Of a DNA stretch of 64,000 nucleotides, positions 35,596-46,324 are shown piece after piece. A program made the translations under genes and the position numbers. Origin of the DNA: Gigaspora rosea (Eukaryota > Glomeromycota > Glomeromycetes > Diversisporales > Gigasporaceae); the NCBI GenBank assembly GCA_003550325.1, contig QKWP01000035.1, positions 305,016-369,015 on the forward strand. The letters run 5' to 3'. Under the pieces are notes generated by a model. The model was not told where the DNA came from. It ran no database searches and was given only the letters and a program-made list of their open reading frames with translations. Position 1 is the stretch's first letter. Every line of letters starts with the position of its first letter.

Positions 35596-35724
35596 TGAAG
35601 CTCGATACAATATGAAATCTGATCATGTGACTAAAATGGCATATTCTAATTGGCTGAAATTAAAAACATATGTGATCACTTTTTTTCGATTTATTAATAA
35701 AATTGATAAAAATTGTCATGTTTA

Positions 35725-35862
35725 AAAGGCTACTGCTCCATCACTTTGACTTTAAATTAAAATCTAAACCACAAGTTTTATTCTTTAGAACAAGAAGAAC
35801 AAATCTTGTGGATTAGTTTTTTATTTTTTAAATTTTTAAAAAAGGAGTAGCATTTCTTGAAA
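35725..35862. repeat. Hairpin repeat with GGCTACTGCTCC ends
   Basis: AAGGCTACTGCTCC and GGAGTAGCATTTCT, plus AAATCTAAACCACAAG and CTTGTGGATTAGTTTTTT, form nested arms over about 138 bp. It probably flanks or truncates the 3' end of the dead pogo gene. Confidence 0.6.
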
Positions 35863-36428
35863 GCTATTTTTTATAGAAATTTAAAGCTTCCGGCACCATA
35901 TAATAAAAACATAAACCGCGGAATTTACCCTAACCCAATCTATAAAGTAGAATTTACTCTTACCCTTGCTTTAAATGATTTGTTAATAGCAACATCCAAT
36001 GGTTGAACTTTTGAGGTTAAACCTGACGGAATTATAGCTAAATTTGTATTTTTTCAGAGAACTGATGTTTAACAAAATCTGTAATATAACCAGCAAATGA
36101 ATCTAAAACTAAAAGTGAACACAGATCTACAGATCTTGATTGCAAATTTCACATATTTTCAATCCATCATAACATCTCATCTTCATTTATCCATTCTTTA
36201 GGATTTGTATGCACAAAAACTCTAGCAGGAAATACTTGACGTGGAATATTAACTAATTTAAAGATAATAACTGGAGGCAATTTGGTTCTATCGGCTAAAC
36301 AAGCAAGTACGACAGTAAAACATGATTTTTCATGTTCACAGGTCCGAATTGAAACTGTATTTGCACCACAATTATCAATTGTAGTATTATTTGGAAGATC
36401 AAATGATAATGGAGTTTCGTCCATGTTA

Positions 36429-37032
36429 CCATATATTCCGAAAATAAGCTACCTTTTTTGGGGGTCATTTAAAGCAGGGTGCAGTCACGTGATATGGTAC
36501 CAATCAACTTGTTTGTTTTGATCAACTTGGATCAGCCCGATGAAGAAACAAAGAAGAAAAAAAGTGAAAAAATGCAAAAATACAAGAAACGAGTGTCAAA
36601 ACCTACCTTGGGAAATTAACAAAAAATGTCAGGAAGGCAATTTTACTATAATACCACCCCTAACCCTAACCGCCGACTAACCCTTACCCTAACTTTAATT
36701 AAAAAGTCAAAATCATATGACTGCACCCTGCTTTAAACGACCCCCTTTTTTGGGCCAAAAATTACACGAAAAATGTGGGGTAGCTTATTTTTAGCGTATA
36801 GCCATTTTTGAAAAAATTGAAAAACGTATTAATAAATATTTCTCCAAATGACACCAAATTTTACTATAAGTGTATTTTGATGCGCTGAACAACTTTACTT
36901 AATCGAACGTTTGAAGTTTATTTAGTAAAAAAAAGTTTTATATGTAGCAACTGTCAACGCGTTTTTTGAGATTTTTAAAAAAAATCAGGTGGTAGCTTAT
37001 TTTCGGAGTAGCTTATTTTCGGGAATATACGG
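36429..37032. mobile_element. TA-flanked MITE (copy 2) inside the pogo gene
   Basis: Ends CCATATATTCCGAAAATAAG and the inverse CCGTATATTCCCGAAAATAA, with TA at 36427-36428 and 37033-37034. Without it and one TA the pogo reading passes ...LIG-N-MDET... smoothly, so the insertion point and the TA duplication are exact. It carries the MULE MITE 36461-36743. Its own sequence aligns to 10627-10941, including the CTGAACAACTTTACTTAATC motif. Confidence 0.9.
36461..36743. mobile_element. MULE-type MITE nested in the TA-MITE, 9-bp TSD
   Basis: Ends GGGGTCATTTAAAGCAGGGT and inverse GGGTCGTTTAAAGCAGGGTG. CCTTTTTTG occurs at 36452-36460 and 36744-36752. The uninterrupted copy at 10627-10941 shows the empty site (CCTTTTTTGGCC...), which proves the insertion. 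Same family as 23063-23342 and 7404-8350. Confidence 0.92.
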
Positions 37033-37619
37033 TACCTATTAAGAAAAGAGGATAATTATGTTGAATTCGATGATATAGTACAAAGCTTAAAAACTCTTGT
37101 TGTTGCAATTGCAGATTTTCAGGGAGTTTTTGTGCTGCAAATGTTCGACACCAATTACTTAATTTATAACGGGTCATAAAACTATCAACCCACTTATTGC
37201 TAAATTTACTTTCTGTAATACCAGGATAATAAGTAATATAAGGTGATTTTTGAGATAACATTTTGGCCTTAATTTGTATTATAGCATGAGTCACAGGTTT
37301 TAGCTTACTGCGTAATTCTTGTACCCAACTAAAAATTGCTTTCTCTAACTCAGGATATTTAGATAGTTTTCTCTTATTCATTCGTTTGATATGAGGTATA
37401 ATATTTATTAACTCTTTTTTTTTACACCAATCTCTTACTTGTTTCAGTTCAATATTAAATTTGGTAGCTATTGCTCGAACACTTTGACTTGGGTGCTTTT
37501 CAAGGTATATAACAATAGCAAGTTTTTATGTACATTCCATTGTCGTCTACTTTTATTTGTTACTCTTGCGTATTTACAATTTTTATTTTCACGAACGCGT
37601 ACCATTGTAACTTTAAAAA

Positions 37620-38569
37620 GTTAACAAGTAAAAAAAAATTTTCTTTTTATACTACGATTTTTCCCCCATGATGCATTTATGATATAATTTATGACGGAGT
37701 CACAGTATAGTATACTAGGAACCGGAAACCGGTGTGCGTCCGGAGCATTAATTAATAGATTAATTAATTAGTAAATTAATTAAATGTACAATTAATTAAT
37801 TAGCTAAATAAAATTGATTAATTAATAAAATTTTTATTGATCTGTATAATTAGTTTAAATACAATATTAAATATTAAATTAAATTATATAAAAATATAAA
37901 TTTAAAATATAAATTAAATAAATATATAGAATTAATAAAATCAAGTTATTAAAAATAAAGTATCAAATACCTAATGACTTGATAGTATACAAATTATTTA
38001 AAATCATAAATTTATATGCATTTTTTTTAAAATAAGTTATTATTATAAAATAAAATAAAATAAATTTTTAATTAAGTTATCAATATTTTTTTATTTTTAT
38101 TTTATTTTAATTAATTTATTATATTTATTGTTTTAAAATTATTTTATTTTTTTTTTAATATAAAATTTTTATTTTAACTTTTTCAACTTATTTTTTTTTA
38201 ATATTAAATTATTTTTTAAAAAATTTTATTTATATTTTTTTATTATTAATAACATTATATATTATTATTTTTTAAATTATTTTTAAAAAAAAACTTTTTT
38301 TTAAATTACTAGCATTATTTTTAAATTACTAGCATTATTTTTAAATTATTATCTATAGTATTAAAAATTAAAATTATTCATTTATTTAATTAAATTAAAT
38401 TTTTTAACTTACTATATTTATATCCACCATACCGAATTTAATCTAACTACTTAAGTCCAACTATTATAACTATTGTACTATATTCGAATTTAACTATTAT
38501 TTCGCGATTGATTCATTATACTAAAGCTATGTCTCATGAATCGTAAAATGGTATGTCATTTTAGAATCG
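37620..38569. other. Very AT-rich low-complexity DNA
   Basis: After about 37740 nearly all bases are A or T (AATTAATTA and TATTTTTAAATTA words). TATAGTATACTAGGAACCGGAAACCGG near 37706 is the only mixed stretch. No gene. Confidence 0.7.
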
Positions 38570-39430
38570 GTATCCATTTACCAATTAAAAAAAAATAAGT
38601 AAAAAAAAATTTTAAAAATAATAATAATAATAATAAAGTAAAAAAAGTAAATCAATAATAAAAATAAATAAAAAAGAATATATACTCGTCTAAAAATTAA
38701 ACTATCTGTTATGGTAGAAATCTGGTCAGATGTCTTGTCTAACCTGAATCTAATAAGATTAAGATAATTATTACAATTTAAAAAAAATATTCCTTTTATT
38801 CGTCGTGTCATTTTATACTCATCTAAAAATTAAACTTCTGCTATGGCAGGAATCTGGTCGGATGTCTTGTCTAACCCGAATCTAATAAGATTAAGATAAT
38901 TATTACAATTTAAAAAAAATTTTCCTTTTAATCGTCGTGTCATTTTATACTCAGCTAAAAATTAAACTTCTGCTATGGCAGGAATCTGGTCAGATGTCTT
39001 GTCTAACCCGAATCTAATAAGATTAAGATAATTATTACAATTTAAAAAAAATTTTCCTTTTAATCGTTCGGGTCATTTATACTCGCCTAAAAATTAAACT
39101 TCTGCTATGGCAGGAATCTGGTTGGATGTCTTATCTAACCCGAATCTAATAAGATTAAGATAATTATTACAATTTAAAAAAAAAAAAAAATTACCTTTTA
39201 ATCGTTGTGTCATTTTTAGAATCGGTATCTATTTACCAATTCAAAAAAAAAAAAAAGTGAAAAAAAATTAGAAAAAATAATAATAATAATAATAATAAAT
39301 AATAATAAAAGTAAAAAAAAAGTGAGTAAAAATTTTTCATACATTTCATCGATCCTCTCATAGAAGACATTCATATTTGTTTTTCTGCTATCTGGTCGGA
39401 TGTCTTGTTTAAACCGAATCTAATAAAAAA
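38570..39430 (+). repeat. Tandem array of ~132-bp units, four copies plus partial
   Basis: TATACTC followed by TAAAAATTAAACT, GGCAGGAATCTGGTC, GATGTCTTGTCTAACCCGAA and AAGATTAAGATAATTATTAC starts at 38683, 38814, 38946 and 39078. Both sides carry GAATCGGTATC(C/T)ATTTACCAATT and AAATAATAATAATAATAA tracts, so the array is bracketed by a direct duplication. A partial unit lies at 39380-39430. Units are 90% or more alike by eye, suggesting recent expansion. The 77-codon minus-strand frame at 38578 is not a gene. Confidence 0.85.
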
Positions 39431-39439
39431 ATTACTAAA

Positions 39440-40569
39440 TTAAAAAAAAAAAACCTTTCGCATTAGAATTTCCCATTTCCGCAGATTTTTGTAAATATTT
39501 GAATGCCTTATGTTCATCCTTTTTTAACTTTAATTCCTCTATAATAAAAACATCCAACATTATTCGTAATATTTGAATGCTTTATATTCATATTTTTTCA
39601 ACTCTAATTCCACTCTGATAACAAACCTTTACCTGTCCTTTAGTTTTAGTTTTATGCATTTTTTGGTGTTGATTAAAAGTAAAATGACGATTAGCCAGAG
39701 AAATATTTTGGCGAGAAAATGGAGAATTCCAAATTTTATTATTATTTTGGTTCTTCCTTATTAGAAATTGTTCTAACGTATCAAGAATTGAACNCGCATT
39801 AGAATTTCCCATTTCCGCAGATTTTTGTAAATATTTGAATGCCTTATGTTCATCCTTTTTTAACTTTAATTCCTCTATAATAAAAACATTCAACATTATT
39901 TGTAATATTTGAATGCTTTATATTCATATTTTTTCAACTCTAATTCCACTCTGATAACAAACCTTTACCTGTCCTTTAGTTTTAGTTTTATGCGTTTTTT
40001 GGTGTTGATTAAAAGTAAAATGACGATTAGCCAGAGAAATATTTTGGCGAGAAAATGGAGAATTCCAAATTTTATTATTAAGCGGTTGTTTACTTACTGC
40101 TTCTCCTTTTTGGTTAATGACTTCGACCTGTTCCATTTCCAATATGACATGTTCCACTGGCGTCATCCATCTCTGCAGATTTTTGATAATAAATGAATGT
40201 CTTATGTTTATATTGTTCAACTCATTTGCCAAACAAATGGCAACTTGCAAGAACGAATCGAATTATAGGATTTGTTTCATTATTTAAGCAAAAATTGATA
40301 ATATTATTTGGATTTTGGTTCTTCCTTATTAGAAATTGTTCTAACGTATCAAGAATTGAACGAGGATTTTTGTTTTTCAATCTTTCTTCATTACAAAGAT
40401 TACACATTTCCTCAACAATCTTATTTAGAAAATCCTGTGGAAGCTTTTCGGTGATTTCGTGCGTGTTGATGAGTTTTGAGGTGTATATGTGGTCTGAATA
40501 TGGTATTAAATCTAATCTCCTATTGCTATAGGTTAAAATCAATTCAAATCTTTTGTTATTAATGAACAA
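39440..40569 (-). pseudogene. Sel1-repeat gene relic with internal duplication and an N
   Basis: On the minus strand, 40569-40222 encodes an ATG-led segment (ITEKLPQDFLNKIVEEMC, SILDTLEQFLIRKNQN, RFVLASCHLFGK). After a frame change, YKHKTFIYYQKSAEMDDAS and, at 39896-39795, HKAFKYLQKSAEMGNSNA are Sel1-like (SLR) repeat halves. About 335 bp (39459-39793) is a direct duplicate of 39795-40075, and a single N at 39794 sits exactly at the junction. The order is scrambled relative to a normal SLR protein, and frames shift. Sel1-repeat proteins act as scaffolds and, in AM fungi, are often joined to kinase domains; no kinase is visible here. Confidence 0.6.
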
Positions 40570-41269
40570 AAGTAATTTACAACGATTTATGTACGTATAG
40601 TACGTATATGTAATAAATCGTATAAATAATCCAAAAAAAGACTCAATTATACAAATTGGCTAAAATGTGTATACCTACCCAAGCTTTGTTCGTAAAGAGT
40701 CTTTCATAGTATTATAAACGGGTTAATTTTTTAAAAAAAATTTACTTAATTAAATAAAATTGACCAATCGCAAGAAAGCTATCCTATATATACAATACGT
40801 ATAAAATAGTTACCCGGGTAATTGATTTGAATCTGCCTATTGCACAGACGCGTAAAATATATGTTGTTGTTGCACCAAATGTGCAAATATAGGTACGTGG
40901 TATTACAGACGGAAAATGCCACAACTACGTTTTTGATAATTTGATATAAATAAATCAAAAAAGTAATTTTGGTTATTAAAGGGCATAGAAATATAAGTCC
41001 TTTGCTTCACTCCGGACAATAAATATATTAATTATTTTAATTACAACTGATAAATCATATACTATAGCTATGCTATAAATTACATCACGGTGTCGCCCTG
41101 TATAATTTTATAATAACCATGTAAAGGACCCCTGCTATAGTATCCCTGTTCAAAATACCCCATACTTGTATATCCTTCCCTGTAAATAGTACCGGGTAAG
41201 TATTATTTAATAAATTTGGTGGTTAATCGAAAAATACCTGGGGTACTATAGTCAGTGCTATACAGTAGA
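40570..41269. other. Intergenic region, nothing recognised
   Basis: Contains TACGTATAGTACGTATATG near 40595 and inverted CTATAGTA/TACTATAG words around 41130-41240. No gene or bounded repeat is supported. Confidence 0.4.
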
Positions 41270-41435
41270 AGGGGCATGCCATTTATTACGTAATTTTTAC
41301 CATAGATACATGGTCAGAGGTAGTAATCACGTCTATATAATATTAATAAATCAGTATTAGATAAAATGATTATACCATACATGGGTAGAGGTGGCTACTA
41401 AGTTAAAAATATTACGTAATAAATGGCACGCCCCT
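41270..41435. mobile_element. MITE, GGGGCRTGCCATTTATTACGTAAT family, copy 2
   Basis: AGGGGCATGCCATTTATTAC and the inverse AGGGGCGTGCCATTTATTAC are TIRs of ~27 bp. It shares ACCATACATGG, GGTCAGAG and GTGGCTACTAAG with 23898-24065. Confidence 0.85.
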
Positions 41436-41533
41436 AACCTGTTGCTATAATAATCCTAAATAATCAGCAATTATTTTTTGAAGTCTATTACTATTATACC
41501 ATTGTTTTTTTTTCTTTGTTTTTTATTGATATA

Positions 41534-41737
41534 TAGTCAACTCTTTCCATTCTGAATTGCTAGGACTACTGATTTTTATTATATAAAAATTTAAAAAGTT
41601 TAGTTTTAAAAAAGTTATATATAGCCAATCTGAACTTTATAATAAAATTTACAAATGTTCTAAAAGATTTTGTTTAGTTTAGAGAAAGTTTAATAGTGTT
41701 CAGATTAGTGAAAGATCAGATTAGAGAGAGGTAACTA
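41534..41737. mobile_element. pogo-type MITE, YAGTCAACTCTTTC family, copy 1
   Basis: TAGTCAACTCTTTCCATTCT and the inverse TAGTTACCTCTCTCTAATCT, TA on both sides. The body (GTTCTAAAAGATTTTGTTTA, TAGCCAATCTGAACTTTATA) is the inverse of 63684-63887. TA target site plus CAGT-like ends fit pogo/Tigger. Confidence 0.8.
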
Positions 41738-42220
41738 TATAGGGGAATTAGTAAAAAAGGAACAAATTTATTTAATAAATTTGTTACTTTTCTATTAACT
41801 CTCTTTTATATTAATATTAAAGTCATTACTATAAAATTGTTGTATCAATACTATTTTTGTTTGAAAAGTTTTTTTTTGTTTTTTTTGCCTTAATATATAT
41901 ATATATTTTAAGGGAGCTTTTAGGCATCTCCCGCGAGAGATATATCTCCCGCAGGGAGATATATATCCCATGCTAGTCAGCCAATCAAAAAACGGAATTA
42001 TTCTGTGATTGATACTAGCCCGAATCACGTGCAGCCAATCAATCGTGCATAATCATGTGTAACAAAAACAACAATCTCGGAAATAAACTCCAATTATATT
42101 CACTTCGGATCCAATTAAAAAGCAAATAACAGCTAGATATTTTTTTTATTAAGATTTTTATTTAAAAGTCAATTACATCATAAATTCGTATACCTGGTAC
42201 AATTACACGATCTAGTATTT

Positions 42221-42292
42221 AAGCGAAATTTTGCAGTAAAGTATAATCAGCCGCTTATGCGGCCAATTATACTTTACTGCAAAATTTCGCTT
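42221..42292. repeat. Perfect 27-bp-arm hairpin with GCCGC/GCGGC loop stem
   Basis: AAGCGAAATTTTGCAGTAAA plus GTATAAT is followed, after an 18-base loop, by its exact reverse complement. The loop holds a second small stem, GCCGC-TTAT-GCGGC. Perfect arms in otherwise drifting DNA suggest a recent origin or constraint. Confidence 0.9.
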
Positions 42293-42389
42293 ACATCCAA
42301 CTACACGAAAACCCAATGTATTTCACAATACCAAAATACCACTCCCAGTATTAATTGCACGTTAAAACACCAAATGTTCACAAGAGGAT

Positions 42390-43520
42390 TTACAAAATAA
42401 ATGCCAAAGGTCCACAGGAAAGCTCAACAAACTGCTGAAAGACCCAAGAAAGTTCATCAAAAAACGCTGAAAGACCCAAAGTTTACTAAGAAACGCCGAA
42501 AGACCAGAGGAAAGTTCACCAACAAATCGTCGAAAGAGCAGAAGAAAGTCTATGAGAAAGTTCACCAAGCAATTTTAAAGATCGGGTAAAAATTCACAAA
42601 AAAAAAAAAAAAAAGTTGAAAAATCAGAAGTACTTACAAATAGAGTACTGAAAGATCAAAAAAAAACTTGAAAAATGCCAAAAGTCCACAAGAGAGTTTA
42701 TTAGAAACCGTCGAAAGTCCACAAGAGAATTCACCAAAAAACGCCAAATGTTCACAAGATAATTCACAAAAAAAACGTCAAAAGTCCATAGGAGGGTTCA
42801 ACAAAATGCCAAAAAACCCAAAAAAGTTCAAGAAACGCCGAAAGACCAGAGGAAAGTTTACAAGAAAGTTTATTAGCAAATCGTTCGAAAAATTAGTAAA
42901 AGTTTGCAAAAAAAAAAAAACCGTTGAAAGATACTTACCAATAGAGCCCCAAAGATCAAAAGAAAACTTGAAAAACGCCAGAAGCCGAAAACGCCAAAAG
43001 TCCACAAGAGGGTTCACCAGAAAGCGTCGAAAGTCCACAAGAGAATTCACAAACAATGCCAAAAGTCCACAAGAGAATTCACCCGAAAGTCCACAAGAGA
43101 ATTCATCAACAAACGCCGAAAGTCCACAAGAGAGTTAACCAGAAAACGCTAAAAGTCCACAAGAGAGTTAACCAGAAAACGCTGAAGTCCACAAGAGATA
43201 ACGTCAAATATTTACAAGAGGATTTACCAAAAGAATGCCGAAATCCACAGGAGTTTACCAACAAAAAGCTGAAAGACCCAAAAAAAGTTCACCGAGAAAA
43301 ATGCCAGAGGAAAATTCACAAGTTCACCATAAATCGGCAAAAGACTGGAAGTAAGTTCATAAGAAAGTTCACCAACCGATTTCGAAAGATCAGTAAAAGT
43401 TACTAGAAAAAAACGTTGAAAGATCAGAAGAAAGTACTTACCAAAAAACACCGAAAGCTCAAAGAAACCGCGAAAAAAAGAACAACGTAAAACGCTCCAA
43501 AGAAGCCAAAGAAGCGGGTC
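42390..43520 (+). repeat. Purine-rich minisatellite-like repeats inside the MULE
   Basis: Words of the form ACGCCGAAAGTCCACAAGAG and AGTTCACCAAGAAACGC recur about every 30-45 bp with drift. The array keeps several long frames open on both strands (for example 42668-43138 and 43056-43406 plus, 43224-43625 minus). The predicted peptides are Lys/Ser/Gln-rich repeats such as KVHKRVNQKTL. Open frames on both strands follow from the repeat composition, so coding is doubtful. Confidence 0.75.
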
Positions 43521-43789
43521 CCAAAAAAAAAAAAAGTAAAGTGTTAGTATTGTTGAAAATAACGATAAACAATAAAATAAATACAGTACAGAAAAGGAAA
43601 CGGTACTTCTGTACTTATCTATCATGTGTTCACCAGTGGGGGGTGAACCAACCTCTGATTTGGCATCGGTACGCCGGGTGGGAGATATATCTCCCGGGGA
43701 GATGCATCTCTCGCGGAAGATGCCTATAATTTCCCATATTTTAAATATATTTTATTATTGTAGTCACTTAGAAATAAAGCTAGAGGGTG

Positions 43790-43865
43790 TAGCAACTTAG
43801 AGAAGTTGGTAAGTTGTCACTCCCCAAGTGGCAGGTCTAGGGTTCAAATCCCAATGATGACGTTT
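43790..43865 (+). promoter_or_regulatory. Internal pol III promoter-like tRNA head of the retroposon
   Basis: A-box-like AGAGAAGTTGGTAAG and B-box GGGTTCAAATCCC are spaced as in a tRNA gene. The anticodon-loop position reads TCCCCAA, which lacks the invariant U33, and no closing acceptor stem or CCA-end is visible. It is therefore a retroposon promoter and not a functional tRNA gene. Confidence 0.65.
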
Positions 43866-44221
43866 TGAAAAATAGATCTGTGTTCTAATAACTGTTTTCT
43901 GTCGATCGGTTGGGTACATTACCTGTAGTCCTTGGTTACTATTTCGAATGGGAGCTTTCGGGCGAAGTTGTGTCTCGTGACACAGACAAATTCAAGAAAC
44001 CAGGGAAACAGAAACCCATTTGGCAAGACCCGAGTAAGGAGGTAGCAAAGATCTTTGACAGTGCTACCAAAAACCGGAATATTGAACCGAAGCCGAAGTA
44101 CCGGACGTCGACCTTAAGGACAAGGTCTACCAACCTGGCCACCGGATCAGGTACCAGAGGAAAAGGACCTATGTTATAGAAGTAGGTACCAGGAGGAGAA
44201 AAACCATGATGGCACCTAATG

Positions 44222-45948
44222 TAGAGATTGGACCCGTGAACTCCTTATCCGGATATCTGCGCGGTTAACCGTATATCCGGATATCATAATGCTCCACGGA
44301 TAGTAACCGTTATCCGTCAATTTTAAACGGATAACCTACAGGTATCCGCAGGTATCCGCAGGTATCTGTGATATCTGTATAACCAATCGGGCAAACTTCG
44401 AAATTATCGAATATTCGCAAAGATCTTCAATATTGGGTTCTTATAAATTTTTTTTTTGCATATCGCTTTATAAATAATTTATAAAGCGTTAAAGCGATAT
44501 GCAAAACTAAATAAATAAATATAAGTAAAAAAAAATAAGTAGAACGGAAAAAAAAGTCAGATCTACTGATAGATAATTATTATCTATTGTTAGATCTGAC
44601 TTTTTTTTCCGTTCTACTTATTTTTTTATTTTTTTTTATTATTTACTGTAACTTATATTTATTTTTTTTTTGTTAATACCGGACTGGAATAATCCTGTAA
44701 GTAGTTTATTTATTTTGCTTTTGTTTTTCTCTTGAAATAATACTAACTCTTCTTTTCTTTTTGTGGATGAATCCGGGTGTAAGTGTAAGATAAGTATTCT
44801 TTCATTCTTTATATTGCCTTTTCTTTCTTGGTTCGAGCTAATTCTTCCCTTCTGTAGGTTTAGTTTTACTGAACACTGGGTTTAATAGAATAAGATCGTC
44901 AAGATTGCAGTCACTAGGTTGTTTTCACTTTTATCGTTAGCAGTTCCTGGTGAGGTTTTTCGTCGTTGCTGACACCGTTAATAGCTTGATTCGTCGTGGT
45001 ATTGCCATTGGTGGGAATCAAGATTAGTTGTGCTTCTTTGTTTTCTTGTGAAGTAGCTTCCAATGCAGTCTTGCGTGTGGTCTTTTGTATAGTCTTGTGC
45101 ATGGGTCTTGCATATGTGGTTATGAGTTTTTCGGGATGAAGAGTTGAACCTAAAATTGGTCTAGATAAGTACCGGTTTTCTCTTTGCTCTTTGTTCTTTT
45201 TTTTTGTTCTAAAACTATCTTGCCTTCTTTTTTTTGCAGGTCTTAACTTCATAAAAATATTTTGGTGCTGAAATGGGTGAACCTGGACCAGAAGGATGGG
45301 TTTGCTTGGTTTGGAACTTGTGCTAGTTTAGATAAGTGTCGGTTTTTCTTTTTGCTTTTTCTTTTTACTTTTTTTTTCTTTTCAAAAAACTAACTAGCCT
45401 TCTCTTTCTTGTAGGATGGAAAATGACATGTACTGGAATAGACGAATTGGCACCAAAACGAATATTGGGTTTATTTGGAAATGCTGGTTTTGGGAAGGCC
45501 AGTTTTTTGTGAAGTTGGCTTCTTGAAGCATGAATTCGATATTGGAACGGGCTTGGTATTAATTTATAATGAAGTAGCTGAATATATAGTCATTATTGCA
45601 TAATTATAGTTAGGTTGTGGGTCATGGATATAGTTATAGTATTGGGTATATATATATGATGTAATTATTATGTATTAATAAATTTAATCAATTATTTGTC
45701 GATTACATGATTATGGGGGTATGCAACCGTGCGGGTACGCGAAAAAATCTGCCGCTTATTCAGTTTATTCGGATATCTGTAATGTTCAATAGTTATCCGT
45801 AGGATTAAATGGTTAACCGTAAGGTTACCCGGTTATCCGTAGGGTTTATCCGGTTATCTGCAAAATAAAACTGACGGTTATCCGGATTTGTTTTTTTTTA
45901 GTATGGGTACTATAAAACGGGTAACCGGATATCCGGGTCCAAGCACTA
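44222..45948. mobile_element. Non-autonomous hAT, 1.73 kb, perfect 8-bp TSD
   Basis: Ends TAGAGATTGGACCCG and inverse TAGTGCTTGGACCCG. ACCTAATG lies directly outside both (44214-44221; 45949-45956). Both subterminal regions carry many GGTTATCCG/ACGGATAACC and GGATATCCG repeats (44240-44375; 45745-45930), likely transposase-binding sites. Two hairpins lie within (44456-44508, 44530-44630). The interior contains TTTCTTTT-rich duplicated phrases (CTAGATAAGTACCGGTTTTC / TTAGATAAGTGTCGGTTTTT) and no transposase. Confidence 0.9.
44456..44630. repeat. Pair of hairpins inside the hAT
   Basis: TTTGCATATCGCTTTATAAA pairs with its interrupted inverse ending at 44505. Then AAATAAGTAGAACGGAAAA with AGTCAGATCTA pairs with TAGATCTGACTTTTTTTTCC and GTTCTACTTATTT around 44577. 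Confidence 0.75.
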
Positions 45949-46324
45949 ACCTAATGCCAGGTAGATCAATCCTTCCGGGCCAACTGGATTGGAAGTCTGT
46001 AAAAACTAGTAAAGGACCAGTAGGAAAGTGATGGTGGGTACCGGGGTTGGAGCGAACCTTACAAGGGCAGAAGTAGGTATTGGTAAGAGGATAGGGTAAT
46101 CCTGTCTCGCAAGTGTTGGCCTCGGTCATAGTGATAAGTACTGAAGTGTAGGTAAATACCTGATATGGGACAGGTACCGCTCTACCAAGTCTTCCGTCGA
46201 GGATAACAGGACCCGGAATACCCGGCTGGGTCTTAAGGCAACAGATAAGTATCCGGAACTTGTTGACTGATTTATGTAACGGGCCTGTTCTGGTGATACA
46301 AGATGGGTTGGCAGGCGGAACATG

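Larger units (their letters stand above)
35935..37605 (-). pseudogene. pogo/Tigger-like transposase, broken
   Basis: Read on the minus strand. ATG at 37605 opens MVRVRENKNCKY, a basic N-terminus of psq/CENP-B HTH style, with a frameshift and stops before 37381. 37381-37035 encodes the second HTH (LSKYPELEKAIFSWVQELRS, KMLS, FMTRYKLSNWCRTFA) ending NYPLFLIG. After the MITE 36429-37032, coding resumes with NMDETPLSFDLP, SIRTCEHEKSCFTVVL and KLPPVIIFKL (DDE domain, first Asp in MDET). Downstream, past stops, come LVLDSFAGYITDFVK (second Asp) and QPLDVAINKSFK (third Asp), then the sequence ends near 35935 without the usual C-terminal tail. It is a different lineage from the intact pogo at 52833-55299, having LD where the latter has SE. 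Confidence 0.85.
41912..43735. mobile_element. MULE-like transposon, 1.82 kb, perfect 9-bp TSD
   Basis: Ends GGGAGCTTTTAGGCATCTCC and inverse GGGAAATTATAGGCATCTTC continue inward through repeated GGGAGATATAT words for about 55 bp. ATATTTTAA occurs at 41903-41911 and 43736-43744, a perfect 9-bp TSD. The inside holds a 72-bp hairpin (42221-42292) and about 1.1 kb of purine-rich AAAGTCCACAAGAG repeats (42390-43520). No transposase is present. It is non-autonomous, and long purine repeats replace the coding region. Confidence 0.9.

Noticed and set aside
38578-38811. 77-codon minus-strand frame in the 132-bp array
   Set aside because: Belongs to one unit plus an AT-rich flank; the other units do not keep it open.
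42401-43625. Four overlapping long reading frames as genes
   Set aside because: They overlap on both strands and translate one purine-rich repeat; no start context, domain or codon bias supports coding.
43783-43865. Functional tRNA gene at the retroposon head
   Set aside because: A and B boxes are present, but the anticodon loop lacks U33, no full cloverleaf closes, and the segment is inside a retroposon with TSDs. The same reasoning applies to 10061-10135.
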